From NCBI GenBank assembly GCA_049999765.1, contig JBNGIQ010009324.1, positions 84,041-134,582 of the forward strand: a DNA stretch of 50,542 nt, given 5' to 3'. The notes under the pieces were generated by a model. That model worked only from the letters and a program-made list of their open reading frames with translations. It ran no database searches and had not been told where the DNA came from. Position numbers and translations under genes: made by a program. The stretch's first letter is position 1, and every line of letters starts with the position of its first letter. Below are positions 1-14,456 of the stretch, one piece after another. The stretch comes from Phaeoceros laevis (lineage: Eukaryota > Anthocerotophyta > Anthocerotopsida > Notothyladales).

Positions 1-44
1 AAAGAGAAGGTTGCTTCCAGATGTCTATATCATTTATTATTAAT

Positions 45-80
45 TAGGGTTAGGGTTTATTATTAGTTAGGGTTAGGGCG
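45..80. repeat. Short interstitial telomere-like repeat
   Basis: Two pairs of TTAGGG units (ttagggttaggg) lie within about 36 bases, separated by a TTTATTATTAG spacer. This resembles short interstitial telomeric repeat sequence. The unit is the TTAGGG form, not the usual plant TTTAGGG. The block is too short to be a telomere and nothing terminal is visible. Confidence 0.4.
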
Positions 81-1570
81 GACGCACGGACAACATTTAC
101 CCCTATTTTTTTTAATATATAAGATAACCAGCAGTTGAGAACATGTCCACCTAAACCCCGGGATCGACCGGTCCCTCCTAGGATATTTTGTCCGACACTG
201 TGACACTTGAACTAAGACCCAGTCACCTGCAGTTTTTGTAGACTAGCCATAGCTTGATGAAGTGGGCACTCATGGAGGGAGCTGAGAACATGAACAGGGT
301 GGCCGCATTGTTTCCGCTTGGGACTTGTCTCCCGAGTTTGGTAGGCGCATTCAAGCCATCCATGATTTGATGATCCCGAGCGGAGACAATCCAGCCACCC
401 TTTTTGTGTTTCACTTTTCGCGCCGTGGTTCCTGATCACACAGCAAGAAGACAAAGCAGCTGAGATCAAGAATGCACAATCCGGGGATACCGTACGCGGT
501 TTCAACATTCCAGATCTGAATAGCATCCTACATGCAGTCAGATGAATGTTTGAGAAGAACAAGCTGTGCTGTGTATGTCAATCCTTCGACACGTACGGTG
601 TGGGAAAGCTGTTAAGCTTTGGGTGGGTGAGGGTCCTAAACAGGTTATTGTCATGGTCACAAGAGTATGCCAGATTTTTCAGCCTAGGACTGTCCATGTT
701 TCTTGGATCCTTGATATGCCCCTGTCATTCCACGAAAAGCAGCTAGAATTTGGTGTTCCCTGACTCCCTGACTGATAATCTGCCCTTCAGGACAATGCAA
801 GTTCTAGTGTTCGTGCTACCGCGGTACAATGAAGTGACAAGCGGCTCTGGCGTACGCGCTTAGAATTTCGTTCCTGAGCTTGCGGCTATGAGGTCCAGCT
901 CCCGCTCCCTGGCCGCGGATCTTCAGAAATCGGACTTGGATTCCTTGCCCCGCTGCACATCTTACTTCACTGGACTGCGTTCAAGCCATATTACATGCAG
1001 ATGGACTTTCTCGTCCATTATCATGCCAAGCCACATATTGTACAGGCCCTTCAGCCTCAGGAGAACCTAATTCTCCCGTGCTTTTCAAAGGAGCACACAG
1101 TTCAGAAGAGGTAAGGCAGCCTCGGAAACCATCGTCTGAACATCTACTCTCTGTAGCGTTCGCTCTGAACCTTGTTCCCCTGGTGGCTGCTCCAGGAACA
1201 GGTCATACTTCAAAGGTGTGGCTGCAGATCATTGTTGTGTCGGTAGACTGGTATGGCACACCACGGATAATGGAACTCTGGGCTTCCTGAGAGGTGCATT
1301 CTCCATAGCTTGTCGTGATGCTTGTAAATAATTCAGATGGTCTTATGATCAGGTCCATCACAATTCTCCAGATTTTACTCATAAGGCCACAAAGGAGGCA
1401 CTTTGGATAGACAACTGGAGAACCCCAAAATGGGTCACAGAGGCTTTGGAACGCACGACTTTTCCATGAAGTTTGGTATAGTCAGTTACGATGGACACCA
1501 CTAGTGATTGTCAATGTGGACCGGCAACTCCGTTGATCTGAAATACTTTATCGAAATGAAATCCAGTGGA
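81..1570. other. Intergenic, no gene recognised
   Basis: Only short overlapping open frames occur here on both strands. None has recognisable protein similarity, splice structure or consistent coding character. I see no repeat array or RNA gene in this stretch. Confidence 0.5.
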
Positions 1571-1575
1571 CATCA

Positions 1576-2650
1576 ATGATATCCCAGCAGACAAGCAGCG
1601 GGGAAGGTAGGCAGGCTCCCAGACTGTATGAGGGAATGCGAAGGGCTGGAGCGGAAGCAATTCCACGCACTTTTGTTGCTTTGCTGAAAGCTTGCAGGAC
1701 TTCACAAGCGTTAAGCAAAATTCACGCGGAGGTAGTCAGACATGGCTGCGAATCCAATTTATATGTACACGTAGGCACCTGTTGGTACATGTGTATGCAA
1801 AATTTAGGAGCCTGGAGGATGCAAGGCATGCCTTTGACAAGATGCTTCGTCCTGATGTGGTGGACTGCCAAGATCTTGGGGTACGCCCAAACGGACAAGG
1901 GTGAGGAGGTTTTGCAGTTGTATAGCAGGATGCAACAGGAAGGTGTGGTACCCGATGGCCGGACTTATGTTGGTGCACTGGAGGCCTGCATGGCCATGGC
2001 AGCACACGGAGAGAGGGTTGAAGGAAGGTAATGAAAGCTCTTTGAAAGACAGATGTCTGGAGACTGTGAGATGCATCCACGCATACGTTGTGAAGGGAAA
2101 GTTTGATTCGGCTGTCTTTGTAGGAATTTATTTTACTGCCATGATCCCATGATGGGTGTGCCCAGCTGAGAAAGGGTGAAGAGGCTTTGCAATTGTTTAC
2201 CCAGATGCAAAATGAAGGTGTGGTACGTGATGGCCGGACATATGATAGTGCCCTTAAAGCCTGCAGTAGTCTGGCAGAACTGGAAGATACGAATGGTGAT
2301 AGCATCACAGGTTGAAACAGAGATGTCTGGAGACTATAAGAAACATCCGCACCGATATCAGGAAGGGAAAGTTCGAGTCGGATGTATTTGTCGCGAACAT
2401 GCTGGTTAACGTGTACTCAAAATGTCGATAGGATGCCTTGTCCTGAGTCAGGAGTCCTTCTGAGAATTCCATGATATTGGGTATGCCACAGATGGACAAG
2501 AGTGAGGAGGCGTTGCGATTGTACAAGCAGATGCCACAGGATGGCGTAATACCCGATATCCGAACTTACGTCTGTATGCATCGAGCTACACAACTGGAGA
2601 GCAAGTGGCAGTCCCCTAAACTAGTGCACACCACTCTTCACTGCAATAAA
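1576..2650 (+). pseudogene. Degenerate PLS-type PPR gene fragment
   Basis: Pentatricopeptide repeat signatures appear in order but in changing frames. Examples are a TFVALLKAC motif near 1670, SLEDARHAFDKM near 1810, EEVLQLYSRMQQEGVVPDGR near 1905-1960, EEALQLFTQMQNEGVV near 2190, FVANMLVNVYSKC near 2390 and EEALRLYKQMPQDGVIPD near 2500. The changes of frame and stop codons (for example near 1775, 1870, 2030 and 2430) show that it cannot encode one protein. The stretch after each ...ALEAC or ALKAC motif carries the same kind of in-repeat insertion seen in the intact PPR gene at 10.5-13.7 kb, so it is probably a dead paralogue of that gene. The 5' and 3' ends are not defined. Confidence 0.8.
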
Positions 2651-2850
2651 CTACTGCACACCTCTAGTGCACACCAATAATCAGTGGGGGGCTGTGATGG
2701 TGCACTCGATTGGACCAATGCACAGCAGCACTGGTCAGTGGGGAGCTATGCTAGTGCACTAAAGTGGACCAATGCACAACAACATTGCTTAGTAGGGACC
2801 TATTGTAGTGCACTGAAGTAGACCAATGCTCACTACCATGCACTGTAACA
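2650..2850. repeat. 54-bp tandem repeat, about 3 copies
   Basis: A gtgcact...tggaccaatgcac core recurs at 2700, 2754 and 2808, giving an exact 54-base period with diverged units (agcagcactggtcagtgggg, aacaacattgcttagtaggg and similar). Partial units precede it from about 2620. It directly follows the broken PPR gene and lies before the DXS remnant. No coding function is apparent. Confidence 0.8.
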
Positions 2851-2970
2851 CTACAAAAGGCATGCTAATAAGACCAACGATTGTAATGAACACCAGGCAG
2901 CATCATTCAAACATGAACATAGTGAGAAGTGATGCAATCCACATGCAGTGCATCCGGCAATAGGCATTTG

Positions 2971-3180
2971 GTTGGGGGTTTTGGATCGCACGTCGCGCAG
3001 TTCATGGCGCTGGACGGGAAGCTCAAGTGGCGCCCGCTCGTGGTTCCCGACTACTACATGGACCACGGCTCGCATTAGGATCAGCTGGCGCAAGCCGGCT
3101 TGACGGTTGCTCACATTGCAGCCATCGTGTTGACCCTGTTGGCCATGGGCATGAAGAAGGAGACACTCCAAATCTTTTAG
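2971..3180 (+). pseudogene. 3' remnant of DXS (1-deoxy-D-xylulose-5-phosphate synthase)
   Basis: Frame 1 from about 2971 reads [19 protein letters not shown], then [15 protein letters not shown], a TAG stop at 3076-3078, DQLAQAGLTVAHIAA and a natural-looking end at TAG 3178-3180. This is the C-terminal segment of plant-type DXS, the first enzyme of the plastid MEP isoprenoid pathway. The family usually has a short insertion after ALDG that is absent here. The internal stop and the lack of any upstream transketolase-like domain show a dead fragment. No second gene part was found nearby. Confidence 0.8.
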
Positions 3181-4194
3181 AAATTTATTCTACACTGTCC
3201 GCGCCCGCGCAAGCTTCTGGTTTCATCTTACCCGATATTTGCCTGGAGAAGCGAGCGAAAAGGTGGCGCAACTCGCTGTCACTTCATATTTAGTATGTAG
3301 AGTAGCGCACCCGAACGGGTTTGATCCTAAAATCCTAGCGTTCGCTAGACAGGTCAGAAAAATCTGTAAATTGCACCACAGGTTTCTGGTAGGCCAAGGA
3401 TGTTACTGCCAAAATCGGAGCTCAATTAGGCGAAAATAGCAGCAATTACATCATACAGTAGAAACGGATTGACCCTGGACCGGATCCAGGTCCTGCCCGG
3501 GCACTCAAGGCTTGCAGCTGCCTGGCAGACAGAAGATAGGAGTGGAGACGTACCGTGGTTGTGGAAGCCATTTGTTTGGAGATGACCAGCGATCGAACAC
3601 GAATTTGACAACCGTTCGGCATGGGCATTGGCTCAGGAAAGGCTTTTTTTGTTTATAGTGAAGTCAAACAGACAATCAAAAGTTCCTAACGTCAGCTAAG
3701 GCTAATGAAAGATCTAAGGGGTGGTTGCAGACTTGAATGGAATGCGCGTGCCTACTGCACGGCGTACCCTGTAGGGAACTCCCTAGCAATCTACAAGTAT
3801 ATTTCGACGCTCTTCGAAGTTTCGTAGTTTGACTGTCAGCGAACGTAGTGACAAAGAAGTGGGACAACCCAGCACCATAGAGCACCACAAACATCGTCGA
3901 GGGGAAGCCCGAGCGGAAATTTCGCTAAATGAAAAAAATTCAACAGATGTTACCCATGTGACCACATCTGACAGTCTCACACCGAGACAGAGCAAAATCC
4001 ATATGTACCGTTCAACACTAACAGGAAATTGTGCCGGTATAACCAGATGGTTAGGATAACTCCGCAAATAAGATGTACAGTAGTGCCACACTTTCAACTC
4101 AAATTGACGGGGATAGTTTATTCTCCAGTCTTCAAGACCCTTTCGCATCGCCCTTCTCCATGTTGAGCTCATGTCTGAGGAAAAAAGACACAGC
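3181..4194. other. Intergenic, no gene recognised
   Basis: No coding similarity or repeats noticed. The right end would hold the 3' untranslated region of the ARF gene, which is transcribed leftward. Confidence 0.5.
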
Positions 4195-6649
<2,455 letters not shown>

Positions 6650-6926
6650 ATGCCTCTATCACACTATGTGGTTTATCGATAGACCACAAAAACCTCTAAG
6701 TATATTGAACGTAGTGCCTCCAAAAAGGAAGAGTGTTGAGAGAGACTCGTAGATGTGGGCTAGGAAAGGTAGAAGAAATCGAATATGACCACTAGAAAGC
6801 CCAAGATCTCATTTCGAGCCGTGCTCATATAATAAACACAAATAAAAAGTGATTAACTCAATATTATCCACTCTATATTAATCTATCTATTTATCAATCA
6901 GGATAATGAGACCTTGTCCTGGCCTT
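6650..6926 (-). pseudogene. Partial, decayed duplicate of the ARF gene (exon 3 - intron - exon 2)
   Basis: This stretch aligns collinearly with about 5005-5236 of the ARF gene. Shared blocks are GTAGTGCCTCCA (exon 3 start region), the intron stretch agaaagcccaagatctc against aaaagcccgagatctc, and AATGAGACCTTGTCCTGGCC (the exon 2 donor region). Because intron sequence is retained it is a DNA-level direct duplication, not a retrocopy. Exon 3 codons are interrupted, the copy carries small insertions near the exon 2 side, and similarity fades soon after the GGCCTT. It cannot make a GTPase. Confidence 0.8.
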
Positions 6927-7457
6927 ATTTACACAATTAATAGCACAATTCCAAATATCCTTTACAGCACTCTATACATCCATACTGCACACCAAACATT
7001 CTAGATAGTGTTCTCTTCGTTCACTTCGCTTTGTACATTGGTCAAAACCATCTAAATACTTGTGGCAGCCTCATTTCTAGGAATCAAGGGTCATAACAAA
7101 ACAAGGTGGAAAATCCAGTAGGGAAGGAAGGAGGGAAGGTGATTTTAGTGTGATTGACAGGGTACGTGATGTGACTTTGGCTAGAGGAAGATCCTATATG
7201 GGTATATGGATTATGTTGTAAGTGATAACCAAAGCTTTCTACTTTTTAACTAGTAGTTTTATCTAACACTTCTTGGATTTAACTGAACTATAGTCTAAAG
7301 TTTAGACTCGGATTTAGTCAAACGCTCGAGTCCAATTGTCCCAAGGGTTTGTTTGGCTAAAGCCAAAGCCAAAAATACACGTTTGGAACCGGTCATTGAC
7401 GTTGGGGACTTGGGAAGTGGCTACGAGTAAGAGGAGCTGGTGCCCGGATCAGGAGCG
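6927..7457. other. Spacer upstream of VPS4
   Basis: No gene seen. It contains AT-rich sequence, a short self-complementary stretch (ttggctaaagccaa near 7353) and the presumed promoter and 5' untranslated region of the VPS4 gene. Confidence 0.4.
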
Positions 7458-9716
<2,259 letters not shown>

Positions 9717-10535
9717 TTTCCTATCGTTCATTGTCCGGCATGAATTTGGAACTGAAGTGAGCATCCGTGGGTTCGTGGAGCGTGTTGCAGCCACTGCTCG
9801 GTTAGAACCAACCTGCGCTCCTTCGACAGAAAATGAGGTCTAGTGACTCTGCGTGTTATGTTTCGGGCCTGAATTGAGCTTTGTATACCCAACAACTAAA
9901 GTGTTGGTTGACTCCAATATTGGACAGACTCTGTTGTACAAACCTGATTTTTACCTAGCGTCTCTCTATGTGAGATTGATTGAAGGCTGTTTGAGGTCTT
10001 TGTAAAGTGATACATTTAGTTTGGTAGCCGATCCGGCTTGTCAAGTGCGATTCAGACCCTCACATGGTGAGGAACAATCACGTTGAATAATTCGTCTGTA
10101 TATTTCTTTTGGCTTGGTTACGAGGAGCCTGAGTCTGCTGCCTGACGCGACCAATTGTTTTCTTCGCGTTATTCCAACTTCCAAGCGTGGTAAACGGCTG
10201 TCTCATACTCGCGTCTCCTAAAGGCCCCAGTGTATAGAGTATCAAGAGGTCTGGCACCGCCGTGCGGTGGGCCAGCGTCAGCGTGGCAGCCACTCTCCTC
10301 TTGCCCTTCGCAGCAACCGTGGCGAGCAGGAGGACCGGCTTTTGACGCCATGCTGCCCATGAGGCCTCATGACCACAAGCCCTTGCGCTGCCTGCGGTGG
10401 CCAGCACGTCAAACCACAGTTGAGACTTAGCGTTGCCCAAGCTCCCTGCCGACCGTACGCAGCATTCTTAGGAACCGGCCGCAACGGCAAACTTTCCTTG
10501 TAATCTTGTTCCGGTGTGCAAGTGTTATTAGCTTG
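9717..10535. other. Convergent intergenic region (VPS4 / PPR 3' sides)
   Basis: No gene is supported. Short GC-rich open frames at 10078-10490 lack recognisable similarity. The region should hold the 3' untranslated sequences of VPS4 (from the left) and the PPR gene (from the right). Confidence 0.45.
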
Positions 10536-13500
10536 TCAGATTGCTGTGGTTACTATTCCCCCAGAATTACTGTCAGTCTGTTCAACTCTGCAGCAGTCGC
10601 TTTCCCTTGCCTCCGATCGAAAAAACTCCAACAGACATTGCAGTTGTTCCTGCTTGAAATGCTTGCGATCTTCTACCAGGAATGTATGTGTTTCTTGCTC
10701 ATGCTGGATCCAGCATTGGCCAGCAGGCTTTTTCCATGTCCCTACCTTCTGTTCCAAAACATGCATTTCATTTGCATTGTTCCACATTCCAGCCTGGGCA
10801 TAGATATTTGACATCAAGACATATGCTGCAGCATGCTTGGGTTGCAGACGCACTAAAGAATCAAATGCAAACTTCCCAAGCTCTACCTTCCCGTGGTTTC
10901 GGCAGGCACACAACAGACCCAACCACATATCCACATTAGGTTCCATTGGCATCGTAGACAAGAGATGTTCTACCTCTGTGAAGTATCCAGCACGGCCAAG
11001 GAGGTCAAGCATAATCCCATAATGCTCGACTCCTGGTGTTATGCCGTGATCTTTGCTCATGGATTCAAAATATTCGACACCTTTGTCTACCAGGCCAGCA
11101 TGACTGCAAGCATGCAACAGGGAGAGAAAGGTGACTCCATCTGCCATAACACCTGCCCGCTGCATGTCCACGTAGCTTTGCAAGCTTGCAGCCCAGTTTC
11201 CGACTCGGGCATATCCAGCGATCAACGTTGTCCACGACACCACATCAGGCTGGAGCAGAGCATCAAATACTTTTTGAGCATCCACCATGCTTGCACATCT
11301 CCCGTACACATGAATCAGAGTGCTAGCGACAAGAGGGCTCAGCCTGTTTTTAGTGAATACGAGGTTGTGATGTATTTGCCTACAAGCGTCCAAGTTCCCT
11401 ATCTCACCGCAGACTTGTAAAATTGACACACTAGTGACTTCATCAGGACTCATGCCATCCCTCAGCATTTGTCTGAACAACTGCAAAGCCTTCTCGCCTT
11501 GACCCAGCTCAGCATACGCCCCAAGCATGGCATTCCATGATACCAAATTATGGTGAGACAACCCATGAAAGACATTCTCTGCATCCACAATGCTTCCGCA
11601 CTTCCCATACATACTAATAAGGGTGTTAGCAACGAACACATCTGAGTTATATCCCTTGCTGTAAGCATCGACATGTATTTTCTTCCCTCTTTCTAAAGCC
11701 ACGGCTTTGGTGAATTGCCCATTCCCTTCTTCCTTCTCTGCAAGCATACCACATGCTTGAAACACGCTCACAAAAGTTCGATCATTTGGACTGATGCATT
11801 TGTCTTGCATTTGTCTGTACAACTGCAACACATGCTCTCCTTGCCCTTGATCCACATATGCTCCAAGTAACGCATTCCATGACACCACATCATGATGCAC
11901 CATCACATCGAAGACATGCTGTGCATCCACAATGCTTCCACACTTGCCATACATAGTGACAAGGGTGTTCGTGACATAGATATCCAAACCGTACCCTCTG
12001 CTACAAATATCAGCATGAATTGCCCTTCCAGTCGGCAGGAGCTTTACTTTGTTACATCTCCCCTCCGCCAGAGCTTCCCTCTCTGCAAGCGTGCAACACG
12101 CACAAAGTACACTTACATACGTCCGCACACTCGGACTCACACTTTCCTCCAGCATTTGCTCGTACAATAGCAAGGCTTTCTCTTCTTGACCCTGCTGAGC
12201 ATATGCTGAAATCATAGCTGTCCACGAAACAACATTGTGCTTAGGTAGTCTACCAAACACAATCTGTGCATCTGCAATGCTGCCACACTTCCAATACATG
12301 CTAATAAGAATGCTACCCACAAAGACATCTGAATCGCAGTCCTTCCTTCGAGAATCAGCATGTATTGCCCGCCCCTTTTCAAAATACTTGCCTTTGATGC
12401 GTTGCCCTTCCACGCGAACATCTTTCTCCTTCTCTAGAAACACGCAACATGCTTGCAGTGTGCTCACAAAGGTCCAAGCGTTTGGACTCACACCCTGCTC
12501 CTGCATTTGTTCATACAGTTGCAACGCCTTCTCTGCTTGGCCCTGCTGGGCGTACGCTGCAAGAATTGCATTCCAGGACACCACATTTCTCTCAGCCAGC
12601 ATGTGAAACACAACGTGTGCATCCAAGGTGCTTCCACACTTCCCGTACATACTAAGCAGCGTGCTACCAACAAAAACATCTGAATCATAACCCTTCATTC
12701 GAGCATCAGCATGTAAAGTCTTCCCCATCCACAGAGACATTATTTTGTTTGCTTGACCGTCCACAACACCGTATTCCTCCTCTTCTGCAAGAATGCCACA
12801 TGCTTGGAGGGTACTGACAAAGGTCCGATCATCTGGACTGACACCTTCCTTTCGCATCAGTTTGTATAGCTGCAAACCATTCTCTGCTTGTCCCTGCTGG
12901 GAATATGCTGCTAGCATTGCATTCCAGGACACTACGTTCCGCTGGGACAACCTGTCAAACACGCTCCAAGCATCAACAACGCTCCCACATTTAGCATACA
13001 TGTCAACTAGACATGTGCCCACGAATGAATCAGTGTTACAGTTGGATTTCACGGCTTCAGCATGCATACGCTTACCCTGTTCCAGGTCACCAATGCTGCC
13101 ACACGCTCTCAGTAGGCTGGCGAAAGTGTACTCGTCGGGCTCCACACCTTCATCTCGCATGAGGCGATACATTCGCAGCGCCTCCTGACCTTGCTCAGCC
13201 GAGGTGTACCCCGAAATCAGAGCTGTCCAGGAGAAGACAGTTCGGTTTGGCAACCTCCTGAACAGTTCAAGAGATTCTTCAAGGCCACCACACTTCACTA
13301 AAGTGCTCACCATATATTCACCCAGAAACCTGGTGGTCTCCAGCCCATGCCGAGCCAAATGCGCTTGCACTCGCTTAGCATGAGCAAGTGTTCGTCTTTT
13401 CGTGCAAGCTTTCAGAAGATTGCAATATGTCTTTTCAGCAGGAACAATGCCCTGCTGATCCATGTGCAACAGAACATCAAGTGCCTTGTCCAGCTGTCCA

Positions 13501-13724
13501 GTCTCACACAGACTTCGGATTGCACGACCAGTGGCAGCATGGCAAGGTGATTGCTCCTTAGCACTAGTAGAGTGCCACGAAGAGGATCCACATCCGCCAC
13601 CAACACAAAAGATGCGCACAGTTCGGTATGGACTCTGAGGTGTATCATGCAAATCTGAACTTCGCAAAAATGCGCTACCACCCGGGGAAGTTGCTAGAAA
13701 TAGGCACCACATGTGGGTCATCAT
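10536..13724 (-). CDS. PLS-class PPR protein with E domain, single exon
   Basis: An uninterrupted 1062-codon frame encodes an organellar RNA-binding PPR protein; such proteins act in RNA editing or processing in plastids or mitochondria. Seven P-L-S triplets can be followed through their S-motif cores (FSWTALISGY, VSWNAMLAAY, VSWNAILAAY, VSWTAMISAY, VSWNALLGAY, VSWNAMLGAY, VSWTTLIAGY). E1/E2-type motifs follow (ending near GTWKKPAGQCWIQHE..THTFLVEDRKHF). The catalytic HxE, CxxC and DYW end of DYW deaminases is missing; the protein stops about 30 residues later with an unrelated tail. ATG 13724 is the first Met; the frame stays open upstream only through a TTG. The N-terminus (MMTHMWCLFLATSPGG) could be a transit peptide. 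Four consecutive repeats carry an extra segment of about 15-20 residues (near 12730-12790, 12380-12440, 12030-12090 and 11690-11755). Target RNA unknown. Confidence 0.95.
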   Translation of the reverse strand: MMTHMWCLFLATSPGGSAFLRSSDLHDTPQSPYRTVRIFCVGGGCGSSSWHSTSAKEQSPCHAATGRAIRSLCETGQLDKALDVLLHMDQQGIVPAEKTYCNLLKACTKRRTLAHAKRVQAHLARHGLETTRFLGEYMVSTLVKCGGLEESLELFRRLPNRTVFSWTALISGYTSAEQGQEALRMYRLMRDEGVEPDEYTFASLLRACGSIGDLEQGKRMHAEAVKSNCNTDSFVGTCLVDMYAKCGSVVDAWSVFDRLSQRNVVSWNAMLAAYSQQGQAENGLQLYKLMRKEGVSPDDRTFVSTLQACGILAEEEEYGVVDGQANKIMSLWMGKTLHADARMKGYDSDVFVGSTLLSMYGKCGSTLDAHVVFHMLAERNVVSWNAILAAYAQQGQAEKALQLYEQMQEQGVSPNAWTFVSTLQACCVFLEKEKDVRVEGQRIKGKYFEKGRAIHADSRRKDCDSDVFVGSILISMYWKCGSIADAQIVFGRLPKHNVVSWTAMISAYAQQGQEEKALLLYEQMLEESVSPSVRTYVSVLCACCTLAEREALAEGRCNKVKLLPTGRAIHADICSRGYGLDIYVTNTLVTMYGKCGSIVDAQHVFDVMVHHDVVSWNALLGAYVDQGQGEHVLQLYRQMQDKCISPNDRTFVSVFQACGMLAEKEEGNGQFTKAVALERGKKIHVDAYSKGYNSDVFVANTLISMYGKCGSIVDAENVFHGLSHHNLVSWNAMLGAYAELGQGEKALQLFRQMLRDGMSPDEVTSVSILQVCGEIGNLDACRQIHHNLVFTKNRLSPLVASTLIHVYGRCASMVDAQKVFDALLQPDVVSWTTLIAGYARVGNWAASLQSYVDMQRAGVMADGVTFLSLLHACSHAGLVDKGVEYFESMSKDHGITPGVEHYGIMLDLLGRAGYFTEVEHLLSTMPMEPNVDMWLGLLCACRNHGKVELGKFAFDSLVRLQPKHAAAYVLMSNIYAQAGMWNNANEMHVLEQKVGTWKKPAGQCWIQHEQETHTFLVEDRKHFKQEQLQCLLEFFRSEARESDCCRVEQTDSNSGGIVTTAI

Positions 13725-13994
13725 CGAAGTTTTTCGCGACTGAAGTTCAATTTCAAAATGCCTGTTTCCGCCCAGGCTGATGAGCACTGGCAAGTAGCTC
13801 TAGCAGCATCTTGTAACAGCAGCAGTAGGCTGTGCCTGTTAGATTACAGACAATATTAAAGTATTAGGCCTTCGTGTGGAGTGTGGACATACAGTACGCC
13901 TTGGGGTTCAACGGGTGAATAACTAGGTCAATAGGTGTACAGAGGTAGGTTTCGAGATTGAACTCAAGGCGAGCATGGTGCAACGCTAAACTAA

Positions 13995-14453
13995 GGGCCG
14001 TTTCATATACAGCCCCCAAACACAGTCAGCACGCGCGGATTGGCGGAGAGCGCCGCTATGCGAAACCAGCCGGAGAAAGCCTCTCACCTGTTCAAGTGAC
14101 TTGGGCGCCACATCCTGCACCCAAATGTGGAGAGAGAAGAGGGTCACTCGAAGTGACCCTCTTCTCTCTCATGGTCGCCCCCAACGTCTTACGGCCAACG
14201 ATATCGCGCCACATGGCGTGACACGTGGCATTGTGGGTCCCACGCGAACGGGTCAAGGAAGGCAAATGGCGGGAAGGGAAAGCGGGGTCCGAATGGAACC
14301 AGTGGCAACCCGGGAAAGAATGGCAGTTCAATGGCACGGTCAGAAAACCTAGTATCAAAGCACCACCCCACCCCCAAACCCTCAGACACATCCTCGCGTC
14401 CTAGTCACACCCCCTAAACGGCCTAGGGGTGGGGGTGATATGTGAACTCGGCC
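13995..14453. mobile_element. Harbinger/Tourist-like MITE, 459 bp, TAA target duplication
   Basis: The left end begins GGGCCGTTTCATATACAG and then CCCCCA. The reverse complement of the right end begins GGCCGAGTTCACATATCA and then CCCCCA, so the ends are imperfect terminal inverted repeats. A TAA flanks both ends (13992-13994 and 14454-14456), the target duplication typical of PIF/Harbinger elements. There is no transposase, so it would be non-autonomous. Its middle contains a perfect 19-bp hairpin. It sits upstream of the PPR gene start (13724). Confidence 0.75.
14130..14170. repeat. Perfect 19-bp inverted repeat with 3-bp loop
   Basis: The arm gagagagaagagggtcact (14130-14148) is followed by cga and by its exact reverse complement (14152-14170). 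It lies near the left third of the MITE-like element, and there is no poly-T run after it. Confidence 0.95.
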
Positions 14454-14456
14454 TAA

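Noticed and set aside
7440-7457. N-terminal extension of VPS4 to a GTG codon
   Set aside because: VPS4/SKD1 proteins begin MYSNFKEQ, at the ATG 7458.
10078-10490. Overlapping 60-120 codon frames between VPS4 and the PPR gene
   Set aside because: No similarity, alternating frames, and position in the convergent 3' flanks.
13725-13793. N-terminal extension of the first PPR gene to a TTG codon
   Set aside because: TTG is not a usual nuclear start; ATG 13724 is the first Met.
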